Shown piece by piece: positions 7,808-15,330 of a stretch of 38,332 nt of DNA. Both the position numbers and the translations under genes were made by a program. The DNA lies in NCBI GenBank assembly GCA_013697055.1, contig JACCXK010000223.1, forward strand, positions 1-38,332, in the 5' to 3' direction. Under the pieces are notes generated by a model. The model was not told where the DNA came from. It was given only the letters and a program-made list of their open reading frames with translations, and did no database searches. The stretch's first letter is position 1; each line of letters begins with the position of its first letter. The stretch is from Alphaproteobacteria bacterium. Its GTDB lineage: Bacteria; Pseudomonadota; Alphaproteobacteria; Micropepsales; Micropepsaceae.

Positions 7808-9505
7808 ATGAATGACAGGTCCAAAAACTGGCCGCACCTGACGCTGGACGAGGCGCACGGGCGCCTGACCGCGCCGGGTGCGCCGTTCGAAACCGTGCCC
7901 GCAATGGTGCGCGGTGTTGAGATGCCGGTCTGGAAGCATGTCCCCGCTACCGCCGCCGAGGCCTTCGCGCGGGCGATGGCTCATGGCGCACGCGAATTCC
8001 TGGTCTATCAGCAAGAGCGCATCACCTATGACGGTTTTGCCCGCGCAGGTCTGGCCGCCTCAGCGCTGCTGACCGAACGCGGCTTGAAGAAGGGCGATCG
8101 CGTGGTGCTGGTGATGCGCAACCTGCCGGAATGGCCGGCGGTGTTCATGGGGGCTTTGCTGGCCGGCGCCATCGTGGTGCCGCTCAATGCCTGGTGGACC
8201 GGCACCGAACTGGCCTATGCCATCCTGGATTCCGGCGCCCGGTTTGTCTTTGCCGATGCCGAGCGCTTGGCGCGGCTGGTGGATCTGCCGCCGGCGCAAG
8301 TTTTCGTCACCCGCGCCGCCAATCCTCCGCCCGGCGTGACGGTGCTGGAAGACGTGATCGGAGCGCCCGACCATTGGCAGGCTTTGCCGGAACGCGCGAT
8401 GCCGGATGTGGCGCTCGCGCCGGAAGACGACGCCACCATCTTCTATACCTCCGGTACCACCGGCGCGCCCAAGGGCGCGCTGGGTACTCATCGTTCGCTG
8501 ACCACAAATATTTTCGCCGCGCCCTTCTCTGAGGCACGCAACGCGTTGCGTAGAGGCAAGTCGGAACCGGAGGGGGTCAAACAAAAACAACGCATCACCC
8601 TTCTGGCCGTGCCGTTCTTTCATGTCATCGGCAGCTTGTCGGTGCTGCTGCCCAATATGGTGGCGGGCAACAAGCTGGTGCTGATGCGCAAGTTCGAGCC
8701 AGCCGAAGCCCTGGGCCTGATCGAGCGCGAAGGCGTGACGGTCGCGGGCGGGGTCCCTGCCGTGCCGTTGGCGCTGCTGGAGCAGGCCGGGGGACGCGAT
8801 CTTTCCTCGCTGGAATTGGTCAACTTCGGCGGCGCGCCATCACCGCCGTCGCTGGCGGCACGCATTCGCGAGTCCCTGGGCGCCATGCCGGGACAGGGCT
8901 GGGGCATGACCGAAACCTCCGCCACCTGCACCACCCATTCGGCGGAAGAGTATCTGTACCGCCCCGCAAGCTGCGGTCCCGCGCTGCCGGTCAGCCGCTT
9001 GAAGATCATGAAGGACGGCATGGAGCAGCCGCCCGGCACGGCGGGCGAGCTTTGGGCCTTCGGGCCCAATATCGCAAAGGGTTACTGGAACCGCGCCGAA
9101 GCGACCGCTGCTGCCTTCCGCAATGGCTGGCTGAAGACCGGCGACGTCGCCATGCTGGATGAAGAAGGCTTCTGCACCATCCTGGATCGCGGCGAGGACA
9201 TGCTGATCCGCGGCGGCGAGAATATTTACTGCATCGAGGTGGAGAATATCCTGATCCAGCATCCGGCAGTGGCCGATGCCGCGCTGATCGGCCTGCCGCA
9301 TCCCATTCTGGGCGAGGTGCCCGCCGCCTTGATCCAGACGCGTCCGGGGGCAGATCTCAGCGAAGGCGAGATCAGGGAATTTGCCGCCGCGCGCCTTGCC
9401 GCCTTCAAGGTGCCGGCGCGGGTGCGGATCAGCCAGGACCTGTTGCCGCGCAATGAAGGCGGCAAGCTGATCAAGAGCGTGTTGCGCCGGTTGTTCGGCG
9501 CATGA
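7808..9505 (+). CDS. Acyl-CoA synthetase (AMP-dependent)
   Basis: This adenylate-forming ligase of 565 residues activates a carboxylate, probably a fatty acid, to acyl-AMP and then acyl-CoA. The P-loop-like A3 motif IFYTSGTTGAPKGAL is near residue 210. GWGMTETSAT (A5) follows near 360, then KTGDVAMLDEEGF (A7) and DRGEDMLIRGGENIY (A8). The catalytic lysine motif GGKLIKSVLRR (A10) is close to the C-terminus, so all core motifs are intact. ATG 7808 is chosen because an upstream-extended frame would run through the divergent hydrolase gene. It overlaps arfB by four bases (ATGA). The chain length of the substrate cannot be read from sequence. Confidence 0.9.
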   Translation: MNDRSKNWPHLTLDEAHGRLTAPGAPFETVPAMVRGVEMPVWKHVPATAAEAFARAMAHGAREFLVYQQERITYDGFARAGLAASALLTERGLKKGDRVVLVMRNLPEWPAVFMGALLAGAIVVPLNAWWTGTELAYAILDSGARFVFADAERLARLVDLPPAQVFVTRAANPPPGVTVLEDVIGAPDHWQALPERAMPDVALAPEDDATIFYTSGTTGAPKGALGTHRSLTTNIFAAPFSEARNALRRGKSEPEGVKQKQRITLLAVPFFHVIGSLSVLLPNMVAGNKLVLMRKFEPAEALGLIEREGVTVAGGVPAVPLALLEQAGGRDLSSLELVNFGGAPSPPSLAARIRESLGAMPGQGWGMTETSATCTTHSAEEYLYRPASCGPALPVSRLKIMKDGMEQPPGTAGELWAFGPNIAKGYWNRAEATAAAFRNGWLKTGDVAMLDEEGFCTILDRGEDMLIRGGENIYCIEVENILIQHPAVADAALIGLPHPILGEVPAALIQTRPGADLSEGEIREFAAARLAAFKVPARVRISQDLLPRNEGGKLIKSVLRRLFGA

Positions 9506-9912
9506 GTCTTTTCGTCACGCACCGCATCACCATTCCCGACACCGAACTGGAGGAAAGCTTTATCCGCAGTTCCGGGCCCGGCGGACAGAACGTCAACAAG
9601 GTGTCCAGCGCGGTGCAGCTGCGCTTCAATGTCGCCACCGCCGCCAGCCTGACCGAGACGGCGCGTCAGGCCCTGCTGCGCGGAACCAGACTGACGCGCG
9701 ATGGCGTGCTGGTGATCACCGCCCAGCGCTTTCGCGAACAGGAACGCAATCGCGCCGATGCGCGCGAACGGCTGGTGAAGATCATCCGCGAGGCTGCCAC
9801 GCCCAAACCCGTGCGCCGACCAACCAAAGTGCCCAGGTCCAGCAAGAAGAAACGCCTGGATGGCAAGAAGCATCGCGCCGAGATCAAGCGCGGACGCTCC
9901 AGGCTCGACTAG
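9502..9912 (+). CDS. arfB: Peptidyl-tRNA hydrolase ArfB (ribosome rescue)
   Basis: ArfB enters the A site of ribosomes stalled on truncated mRNA and hydrolyses the peptidyl-tRNA. The 136-residue protein carries the release-factor GGQ motif in SSGPGGQNVNKVSS (near residue 28). It also has the long, very basic C-terminal tail (RSSKKKRLDGKKHR and beyond) that inserts into the empty mRNA channel. It is shorter than RF1/RF2 and lacks their codon-recognition domains, which fits ArfB. Its ATG overlaps the TGA of the acyl-CoA synthetase gene, so translation may be coupled. Confidence 0.95.
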   Translation: MSLFVTHRITIPDTELEESFIRSSGPGGQNVNKVSSAVQLRFNVATAASLTETARQALLRGTRLTRDGVLVITAQRFREQERNRADARERLVKIIREAATPKPVRRPTKVPRSSKKKRLDGKKHRAEIKRGRSRLD

Positions 9913-10144
9913 GGCCGCGACAGCATGTCTACGACCAATTCATTGCCGTCCATGTTGGGGCCCTTTGAACAGGCAGGGGCGCCGCGTTTCCGCCGTTAAC
10001 TCCAATCCCTTGCGGACCTATGACGGCTTTTTGCCGGGCAGGGTGGCCCGGCAGAGACACTTTTGTATGCCTACGGATAATCGGGCGGACGGCAAGCCTC
10101 TGGCGGCGTTACCGGATCGTCGCAATCGGGGCTATGATGGGCCG

Positions 10145-11422
10145 ATGGTGGAATCGCTCGCACGCCTGCGTGGCCATGCCTGGCCTCTTGTCATCGGCAT
10201 GATCGCGGGCGGTGCGGCGGTGGTGTTCGCGGGCCCCGGCCTGTTCTGGGGCCTGGTGGCTTTGGGCCTGGCGGCCGTGCTGATCGTCCAGTTCATCACC
10301 TTCCAGGAACCGATCCTGCGGTCCGTCGAACAGGATCCGGACGAACCCCTGGCGCTGCTGCCGCCCCTGACCCGGCTGCTGCTCGAAAGATTGCCCATGC
10401 CGGTGATGCTGCTGGATGACGATGAGCGGGTGCTGTTCGTCAATCATTCCATGCGCGAGGTTCTGGGTCCGGGGCTGGACCGCAAGCGCGCCTCCTCGGT
10501 GCTGCGCAATCCCGAAGTGCTGGCGGCAATCGCCGGCGCCGGTCGCGGCGAATCCTCCGATGTGCCCTTCACCCTGCCGGTGCCGGTGGAGCGGCATTTC
10601 CAGGCCTATGCCGCGCGCATCAGCGTGGCGCCGCCGGTGACGGTTCTGCTGCTGCATGATCTCACCACCGTGCGCCGCAGCGAGCAGATGCGCGCCGACT
10701 TCGTCGCCAATGCCAGCCATGAGCTGCGCACCCCGCTGGCGGCGGTCACCGGCTTCATCGAGACCCTGCGCGGCCATGCCAAGGACGATCCGGACGCGCG
10801 CGAACAGTTCCTGGAAATCATGGCGACCGAAACCGCCCGCATGCGCCGGCTGATCAACGACCTGTTGTCGCTGACCCGCATCGAGATGAACGAGCATGTG
10901 AAGCCGGAAGGACGGGTGGGACTGGAAAGCGTGGTGCGCCAGGCGGCGGCCGCGCTCAAGCCACTGGCCGCCCAGGACGGCATCACCGTGGCGGTGGCAG
11001 CGGAAGCCAGCGTTTCCGACGTCATGGGCGACCAGGACGAGTTGGTACAGCTGTTCCAGAACCTGATCCACAACGCCATCAAGTATGGCCGCGAGAATGG
11101 CGAGGTTTCGGTCACGATCGGGCAAGGCGCGGACGGCCAGGTCTTTGCGGCGGTGCGCGATGATGGTGAGGGCATCGCCCCCGGCGCCATCCCTCGCCTG
11201 ACCGAGCGATTCTACCGGGTGGACGTCAAACGCTCCCGCGAACGGGGCGGCACGGGGCTGGGCCTGGCCATCGTCAAGCATATCGTTAACCGCCACCAAG
11301 GCCGGCTCAGCATCGAGAGCAAGCTGGGCGAGGGCAGCACATTCACAGTCATTTTGCCGGCCGCGCCTGCGGAAATCCCAGTAAAAGCGCCTGCTCCCGA
11401 GCCTGTCACGGAAATGTTATAA
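10145..11422 (+). CDS. phoR: Phosphate sensor histidine kinase PhoR
   Basis: PhoR is a membrane histidine kinase that phosphorylates PhoB when phosphate is scarce. Two close hydrophobic segments at the N-terminus form a membrane anchor. A PAS-like region follows (MPVMLLDDDERVLFVNHSM), then the H box DFVANASHELRTPLAAV, the N box FQNLIHNAIKYG and the G boxes DDGEGIAPG and GGTGLGLAIVKHI. The phoU and phoB neighbours make the assignment firm. The start is uncertain: ATG 10145 gives a natural short N-terminus, ATG 10067 adds 26 residues. A candidate PHO box covers the end of the gene. No pst transporter genes lie between phoR and phoU, unlike in many relatives. Confidence 0.92.
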   Translation: MVESLARLRGHAWPLVIGMIAGGAAVVFAGPGLFWGLVALGLAAVLIVQFITFQEPILRSVEQDPDEPLALLPPLTRLLLERLPMPVMLLDDDERVLFVNHSMREVLGPGLDRKRASSVLRNPEVLAAIAGAGRGESSDVPFTLPVPVERHFQAYAARISVAPPVTVLLLHDLTTVRRSEQMRADFVANASHELRTPLAAVTGFIETLRGHAKDDPDAREQFLEIMATETARMRRLINDLLSLTRIEMNEHVKPEGRVGLESVVRQAAAALKPLAAQDGITVAVAAEASVSDVMGDQDELVQLFQNLIHNAIKYGRENGEVSVTIGQGADGQVFAAVRDDGEGIAPGAIPRLTERFYRVDVKRSRERGGTGLGLAIVKHIVNRHQGRLSIESKLGEGSTFTVILPAAPAEIPVKAPAPEPVTEML

Positions 11423-11431
11423 AACAGTCGC
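11403..11431 (+). promoter_or_regulatory. Candidate PHO box upstream of phoU
   Basis: Three seven-base repeats, CTGTCAC, ATGTTAT and CAGTCGC, are spaced by AT-rich or mixed four-base linkers (GGAA, AAAA). This matches the 11-base periodicity of PhoB sites (CTGTCAT-like). The site overlaps the last codons of phoR and lies about 55 bases before phoU. The first repeat is the closest match and the others match five of seven bases. Binding is inferred. Confidence 0.45.
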
Positions 11432-11485
11432 ATAGGAGTGGCGTGAACCGCTTAAGCGGACATCACACCAGATGGAAACCGCGCG

Positions 11486-12202
11486 ATGACCGAGCATACC
11501 GTCAAGTCCTTTGGGGAACAGTTGGAAGCCCTGTCCGCGCTGGTCGCCCAGATGGGGGGCCTGGCCGAAGCCCAGCTCGCCTCCGCTATCGAGGCCATTG
11601 CCCGGCGCGACTCGACCGCGGCGGAACGCGCCGTGGGCGGCGATGCCCGCATCGACGAAATCCAGGTTGAAATCGAAGAACGCGCCCTGAAGCTGCTGGC
11701 CCTGCGCCAGCCCATGGCGGTGGACCTGCGCGAGACCCTGGCTGCGATCAAGACGGCGGCGGAACTGGAACGCATCGGCGATCTGGCCAAGAACATCGCC
11801 AAGCGCGCCATGGTGCTGAACCGCGAACCCCCGATCCGCCTGACCCAGTCCCTCGCCCGCATGGGCAAGGCGGCGCAGAACCAGCTCAAGCAGGTGCTGG
11901 ATGCGTTTTCTAGCCGCAATGCCGAGGAAGCAGAAGCGGTGTGGAATCGCGATGGCGAGATCGACGAGATTTACAACAGCCTATTCCGCGAGCTGTTGAC
12001 CTACATGATGGAAGATCCGCGCACCATCGGCATGGGCACGCATCTGTTGTTCGTCGCCAAGAATATCGAACGCTGCGGCGACCATTGCACCAACATCGCC
12101 GAGGTCGTGTACCACATGGTGCGCGCCGGCCATCTCGCCAACAGCCGCCCCAAGGCGGACACCACCAGCGAAACCGCCATCCCCTACGAGACCCACGCAT
12201 GA
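11486..12202 (+). CDS. phoU: Phosphate signalling regulator PhoU
   Basis: PhoU is a cytoplasmic helical protein that holds PhoR in its inhibiting state when phosphate is plentiful, usually together with the Pst transporter. The 238 residues carry two three-helix PhoU repeats. The metal-cluster type motifs are seen as ELERIGDLAKNIAKRA near residue 95 and KNIERCGDHCTNIAEVVY near residue 192. Length is typical. Its stop overlaps the phoB start (ATGA), so the two are translationally coupled. The absence of pstSCAB next to it means the transporter partner is encoded elsewhere. Confidence 0.96.
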   Translation: MTEHTVKSFGEQLEALSALVAQMGGLAEAQLASAIEAIARRDSTAAERAVGGDARIDEIQVEIEERALKLLALRQPMAVDLRETLAAIKTAAELERIGDLAKNIAKRAMVLNREPPIRLTQSLARMGKAAQNQLKQVLDAFSSRNAEEAEAVWNRDGEIDEIYNSLFRELLTYMMEDPRTIGMGTHLLFVAKNIERCGDHCTNIAEVVYHMVRAGHLANSRPKADTTSETAIPYETHA

Positions 12203-12912
12203 GCAAACCCACGGTTCTGGTCGCTGAAGACGAAGGCGCGCTGGTCACCCTGTTGCGCTACAATCTGGAGCGCGAAGGCTACCGGGTGCTGGAAGCGCGC
12301 GATGGGGAGGAAGCCCTGCTGGTCGCCGCCGAGGAACAGCCCGACCTGGTGGTGCTGGACTGGATGCTGCCGCAGCTTTCCGGCATTGAAGTCTGCCGCC
12401 GCCTGCGTGGCCGCCAGGAAACCCGCAACGTCCCGATCATCATGCTGACGGCCCGCGGCGAGGAATCCGACCGCATCCGGGGCCTGGATACCGGCGCCGA
12501 TGATTACCTGACCAAGCCTTTCTCCATGACCGAACTCCTGGCGCGCCTGCGCGCCGTGCTGCGTCGCATCCGCCCCAGCCTGGCCGAGGACGTGATCGCG
12601 GTGGGCGATATCGAGATGGACCGCGCCGCCCACCGGGTGCGCCGCGCCGGCACCGAAGTACATCTGGGTCCCACCGAATACCGCCTGCTCGATCACCTGA
12701 TCCAGCATCCGGGCCGGGTGTTCAGCCGCGAACAGCTGCTGGATGCGGTGTGGGGCAGCGACGTCTATGTCGAGGCGCGCACCGTGGACGTCCATGTCGG
12801 CCGCCTGCGCAAGGCGCTGAACATCGAAGGCGCCACCGATCCCATCCGCACTGTCCGGTCGGCCGGCTATTCGCTGGATTCCGCCAGCGCCTCGGCGACC
12901 AGCGCGGCTTAA
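12199..12912 (+). CDS. phoB: Phosphate response regulator PhoB
   Basis: PhoB is the DNA-binding regulator of the phosphate-starvation regulon. The 237-residue product has a receiver domain (VAEDE acidic pocket, phospho-acceptor Asp in LVVLDWMLPQLSG, Lys in YLTKPFSM). An OmpR-type winged-helix domain follows (GPTEYRLLDHLIQHPGRVFSREQLLDAVWG and TVDVHVGRLRKALN). ATG 12199 is chosen because it gives the standard MSKPTVLVAEDE start and a four-base overlap with phoU; a longer open frame upstream is only shadow. A REP-type double hairpin follows the stop and probably marks the end of the phoR-phoU-phoB transcript. Confidence 0.96.
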   Translation: MSKPTVLVAEDEGALVTLLRYNLEREGYRVLEARDGEEALLVAAEEQPDLVVLDWMLPQLSGIEVCRRLRGRQETRNVPIIMLTARGEESDRIRGLDTGADDYLTKPFSMTELLARLRAVLRRIRPSLAEDVIAVGDIEMDRAAHRVRRAGTEVHLGPTEYRLLDHLIQHPGRVFSREQLLDAVWGSDVYVEARTVDVHVGRLRKALNIEGATDPIRTVRSAGYSLDSASASATSAA

Positions 12913-12921
12913 TACTCCCAT

Positions 12922-13016
12922 CGTCATGGCCCGGCTTGTCCGGGCCATCCATAACCCTCTCACCGTATAGATGGCCCGCATAGTCCTTAACGACAGCGTA
13001 AGGACGGGCCATGACG
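12922..13016. repeat. REP-type double hairpin (family A)
   Basis: The outer arms CGTCATGGCCCG (12922-12933) and CGGGCCATGACG (13005-13016) are exact reverse complements. Inside is one hairpin, ATGG-CCCGG-CTTGT-CCGGG-CCAT (12926-12948), and a second (12971-13012) with stem GTCCTTA/TAAGGAC. The first hairpin has the same scaffold as units at 31680-31771. It lies between phoB and the convergent glutathione peroxidase gene. Confidence 0.75.
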
Positions 13017-13024
13017 GATGAGGG

Positions 13025-13501
13025 TCAGAGAAGCTTCCGAATCGGGTCTTCCAGAGATTCCGGCACGATCTTGGGCGCGTAGCGCGCCACGGGATGGCCT
13101 TCGCGGTCGATCAGGAACTTGGTGAAATTCCACTTGATCATGGGCGTGCCCAGCAAGCCGCGCTTCTTTGTCTTGAGGTGACGGAACAGGGGATGGGCCT
13201 TGCCGCCATTGACCTTCACCCGCGAGAACATGGGGAAGGTGACGCCGAAATTCTCGCGGCAGAAGCGGGTGATCTCGCTTTCGCTGCCCAGCTCCTGGGA
13301 CATGAACTGGTTGCAGGGAAAACCCAGCACCGTCAGTCCTTCGCCTTCCAGCTTTTCATGCAACTTTTGCAGTCCCGCATATTGCGGTGTCAGGCCGCAA
13401 TGGCTGGCGGTGTTGACGATCAGAAGGACGCGGCCGCGCCATTTGTCCAGCGAGACATGCTCGCCGTTCAGCAGCGGGGCGGAGAAGGTGTAGACGGTCA
13501 T
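13025..13501 (-). CDS. Glutathione peroxidase-type thiol peroxidase
   Basis: This 158-residue thiol peroxidase of the glutathione peroxidase family reduces hydroperoxides, in bacteria often with thioredoxin as donor. The active-site stretch VNTASHCGLTPQYAGLQ carries the peroxidatic cysteine near residue 36; it is a normal Cys, not selenocysteine. The second family motif LGFPCNQFMSQELGS (near residue 60-75) and the WNFTKFLIDREG motif, with the catalytic Trp and Asn, are present. No signal peptide is seen, so it should be cytoplasmic. It is a single gene followed by a REP-type repeat. Confidence 0.93.
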   Translation of the reverse strand: MTVYTFSAPLLNGEHVSLDKWRGRVLLIVNTASHCGLTPQYAGLQKLHEKLEGEGLTVLGFPCNQFMSQELGSESEITRFCRENFGVTFPMFSRVKVNGGKAHPLFRHLKTKKRGLLGTPMIKWNFTKFLIDREGHPVARYAPKIVPESLEDPIRKLL

Positions 13502-13598
13502 GAAGACGACTTTGCCATTACACCGGCGCCAGACGCTAGTGCCAGCCTAGCGGAACCGCCGGTCCGGCCGCTCGCCCAAGCTCGCGGCGTTCGTTCCT

Positions 13599-13623
13599 CG
13601 AAATGGTCCACTGGACCATTTCG
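13599..13623. repeat. 25-base palindrome (family B)
   Basis: Twelve-base arms surround one central C, with core GGTCCACTGGACC. A second palindrome of the same size and core is at 38307-38331. The outer bases differ between copies but stay complementary. It sits between gcrA and the glutathione peroxidase gene and could also end gcrA transcription. Confidence 0.7.
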
Positions 13624-13645
13624 TTCGCCTACGGCGAACCGCAAC

Positions 13646-14116
13646 TCACCCCGTCATTCTTCCCTTGTTGTCCTTCACGTCGCGGCGAGCCTGTTGCGGC
13701 TGGTAGGCCTTGCGGGCATGCGCCTCGCAATAGGGCGAGCCGGACTTGGGGCTGTGGCCGCAGAAGTGGAATTCCGACGCCGCGGGATCGCCAATCGGCC
13801 AGCGGCACATGCGGTCGCTGATGGTCAGGACGGTGGCGTGGCTGCCGTCTTCCATGGTCAGGGGATCTTCCTCCACCACCGGGGCGGCGGGGACCTGGCT
13901 GCGGACGGATGGCACCTTGGGCGCCATGGGCAGGCGCGGGCGTTCGCTGCGGGACGGGCTGGCGCGGCCGGCCAGGCCCAGCCGGTGGACCTTGCCGATC
14001 ACGGCGTTGCGGGTGACACCGCCCAAGGCGCGGGCGATCTGGCTGGCCGACAGGCCCTCGGTCCATAATGTCTTGAGCTGCTCGACCCGGTCTTCCGACC
14101 AATTTGCCTGTGTCAT
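13646..14116 (-). CDS. gcrA: Cell-cycle regulator GcrA
   Basis: GcrA is an alphaproteobacterial factor that binds the housekeeping sigma factor with RNA polymerase and activates promoters carrying methylated GANTC sites. The 156 residues start with the helix-turn-helix-like N-terminus MTQANWSEDRVEQLKTLW, followed by GLSASQIARALGGVTRNAVIGKVHRLGL, a near-signature of the family. A Pro/Ser-rich linker follows. The C-terminal sigma-binding part has the C...C-type pattern CRWPIGDP and FCGHSPKSGSPYCEAHA. The start at 14116 is clear from this N-terminus. An IS1595-like element is inserted about 126 bases upstream of the start, so any more distant promoter elements have been displaced. Confidence 0.95.
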   Translation of the reverse strand: MTQANWSEDRVEQLKTLWTEGLSASQIARALGGVTRNAVIGKVHRLGLAGRASPSRSERPRLPMAPKVPSVRSQVPAAPVVEEDPLTMEDGSHATVLTISDRMCRWPIGDPAASEFHFCGHSPKSGSPYCEAHARKAYQPQQARRDVKDNKGRMTG

Positions 14117-14224
14117 GGCTCTCGCTCCTGGTTGGGCGGGACGGGTCTCAAGGAGGCCCCCCGGCACTAGATACAGTATCCCCACCGCCGTGTTGCACAA
14201 GCGTTGTGGGGCTGTCTCTAATCC

Positions 14225-14233
14225 TTGTCCACA
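14225..14233 (+). promoter_or_regulatory. Possible DnaA box upstream of gcrA
   Basis: TTGTCCACA is one mismatch from the classical TTATCCACA. It lies about 110 bases upstream of gcrA, directly before a GAATC (GANTC) site. DnaA activates gcrA in Caulobacter, which makes the position sensible, but a single box may be chance. Confidence 0.35.
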
Positions 14234-14234
14234 T

Positions 14235-14242
14235 GAATCCGG
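14235..14242. repeat. Left target-site duplication (GAATCCGG)
   Basis: These eight bases are repeated exactly and in the same orientation at 16243-16250, just outside the two ends of the IS element. Eight bases is the duplication size known for the IS1595 family. Confidence 0.7.
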
Positions 14243-14266
14243 CGTACTTGTCCCCTCACGCCAAGT
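14243..14266 (+). repeat. Left terminal inverted repeat of IS element
   Basis: Its reverse complement aligns without gaps with the right end at 16219-16242, sharing ACTTG at the inner side, GGGA in the middle and CG at the outer tip. Confidence 0.6.
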
Positions 14267-14340
14267 GAGGTTGTGACGCAATAAAATTACAAACGCTGGA
14301 TTTGAGGACCAAAGTGCTTATCGGATTTCGCCGCCCGCTC

Positions 14341-15330
14341 ATGCTGTACAGTGTTGCTGAAACGCTGGGTGTCGGAATGCGCGTAAGTGACAGAGTGCTC
14401 AAATGCGCCCTCTTTTTGGGTGTCATGGATGACAAGAGGTTCGTCCCCGTAGGGACCGCTTTTATCGTTCAACATCAGGAAGAAGAGTACTTCTACCAGT
14501 ACATCGTGACATGCCAGCACAACGTCATCAGCGCCGGTACTCGCCCCCTCCATATTCGGGTAAATGAAAAATCTGGTGGGGCGGAGGTTTCGGAGGAAAT
14601 ACAGCCCGATGCTTGGCTGTACCACCCCGATTCAGCAAAGCGCTTCGTGGATATTGCCGTGATGCCAGCCACACTCCCTATCGATGTTTTCGATATTGCA
14701 CATATCGTATCGAAAGACCTTTGGAGCCGCGAAAAGATAGCTGAACGCGATATCGGCGTCGGGGAGGAATTATTCTACCCTGGCTTGTTTCTTCATCACT
14801 CTGGCGCGGCAAGGAACCTTCCGGTTATGCGCTCTGGTACTTTGGCTGCAATGCCAATTGAGCCAGTGGAAACCGCGCGCGGGCCGACGACTGCTTACTT
14901 GATGGAAAGTCGCTCTATTGGCGGGCACAGCGGCTCACCTGTCTTCGCCAACTTGCTGGCACCCCGAAGTTACTATGCCGACAAAGTGTTACCACTTCCT
15001 TTGCCGCATGAGGACCAAAGGTATCCGATGCTCGGAGTGCTGCGCAGCTATTTCAAGACGGTAGATGAAGGTCTTTCTTCCAATGCCGCGTCCGACGATC
15101 TATCCCTTAATTCTGGCATCTCCACTATTATCCCATCATGGGAAATAACTGATATTCTGAACCAACCGAAGCAGGTCGAAATGCGAAAGCGCCTTAACGC
15201 CGAACTACGCGCATCAAGGACAGCGGAAGTGGAAGCTTCAGCTGTACCGGCCACCGATAATCCTTCCCATAAAGAGGATTTCACACGTCTGCTAGGCGCG
15301 GCTGTGCAAGCGAAGTCACAAGCCGAGTAA
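14341..15330 (+). CDS. Trypsin-like serine protease, IS passenger gene
   Basis: The product shows a chymotrypsin-fold catalytic triad: His in YIVTCQHNVI, Asp in RFVDIAVM and Ser in SIGGHSGSPVF, with the usual spacing of about 45 and 95 residues. The opening segment VPVGTAFIV is the typical first strand of trypsin-like domains. No signal peptide or PDZ domain is seen, and the last 60 residues are polar and probably disordered. The start is uncertain: ATG 14341 is used; TTG 14302 and ATG 14377 are alternatives, and none has a strong ribosome-binding site. It lies inside the IS1595-like element, convergent with the transposase and overlapping it by 50 bases. The role is unknown; it is likely cargo. 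Confidence 0.7.
   Translation: MLYSVAETLGVGMRVSDRVLKCALFLGVMDDKRFVPVGTAFIVQHQEEEYFYQYIVTCQHNVISAGTRPLHIRVNEKSGGAEVSEEIQPDAWLYHPDSAKRFVDIAVMPATLPIDVFDIAHIVSKDLWSREKIAERDIGVGEELFYPGLFLHHSGAARNLPVMRSGTLAAMPIEPVETARGPTTAYLMESRSIGGHSGSPVFANLLAPRSYYADKVLPLPLPHEDQRYPMLGVLRSYFKTVDEGLSSNAASDDLSLNSGISTIIPSWEITDILNQPKQVEMRKRLNAELRASRTAEVEASAVPATDNPSHKEDFTRLLGAAVQAKSQAE

Noticed and set aside
9913..10144. A promoter or extra gene between arfB and phoR
   Set aside because: No convincing promoter motif or coding pattern. The region may include part of the phoR N-terminus if an earlier start is used.
14117..14224. A CtrA box in the gcrA leader
   Set aside because: No TTAA-N7-TTAA pattern is present in this stretch.
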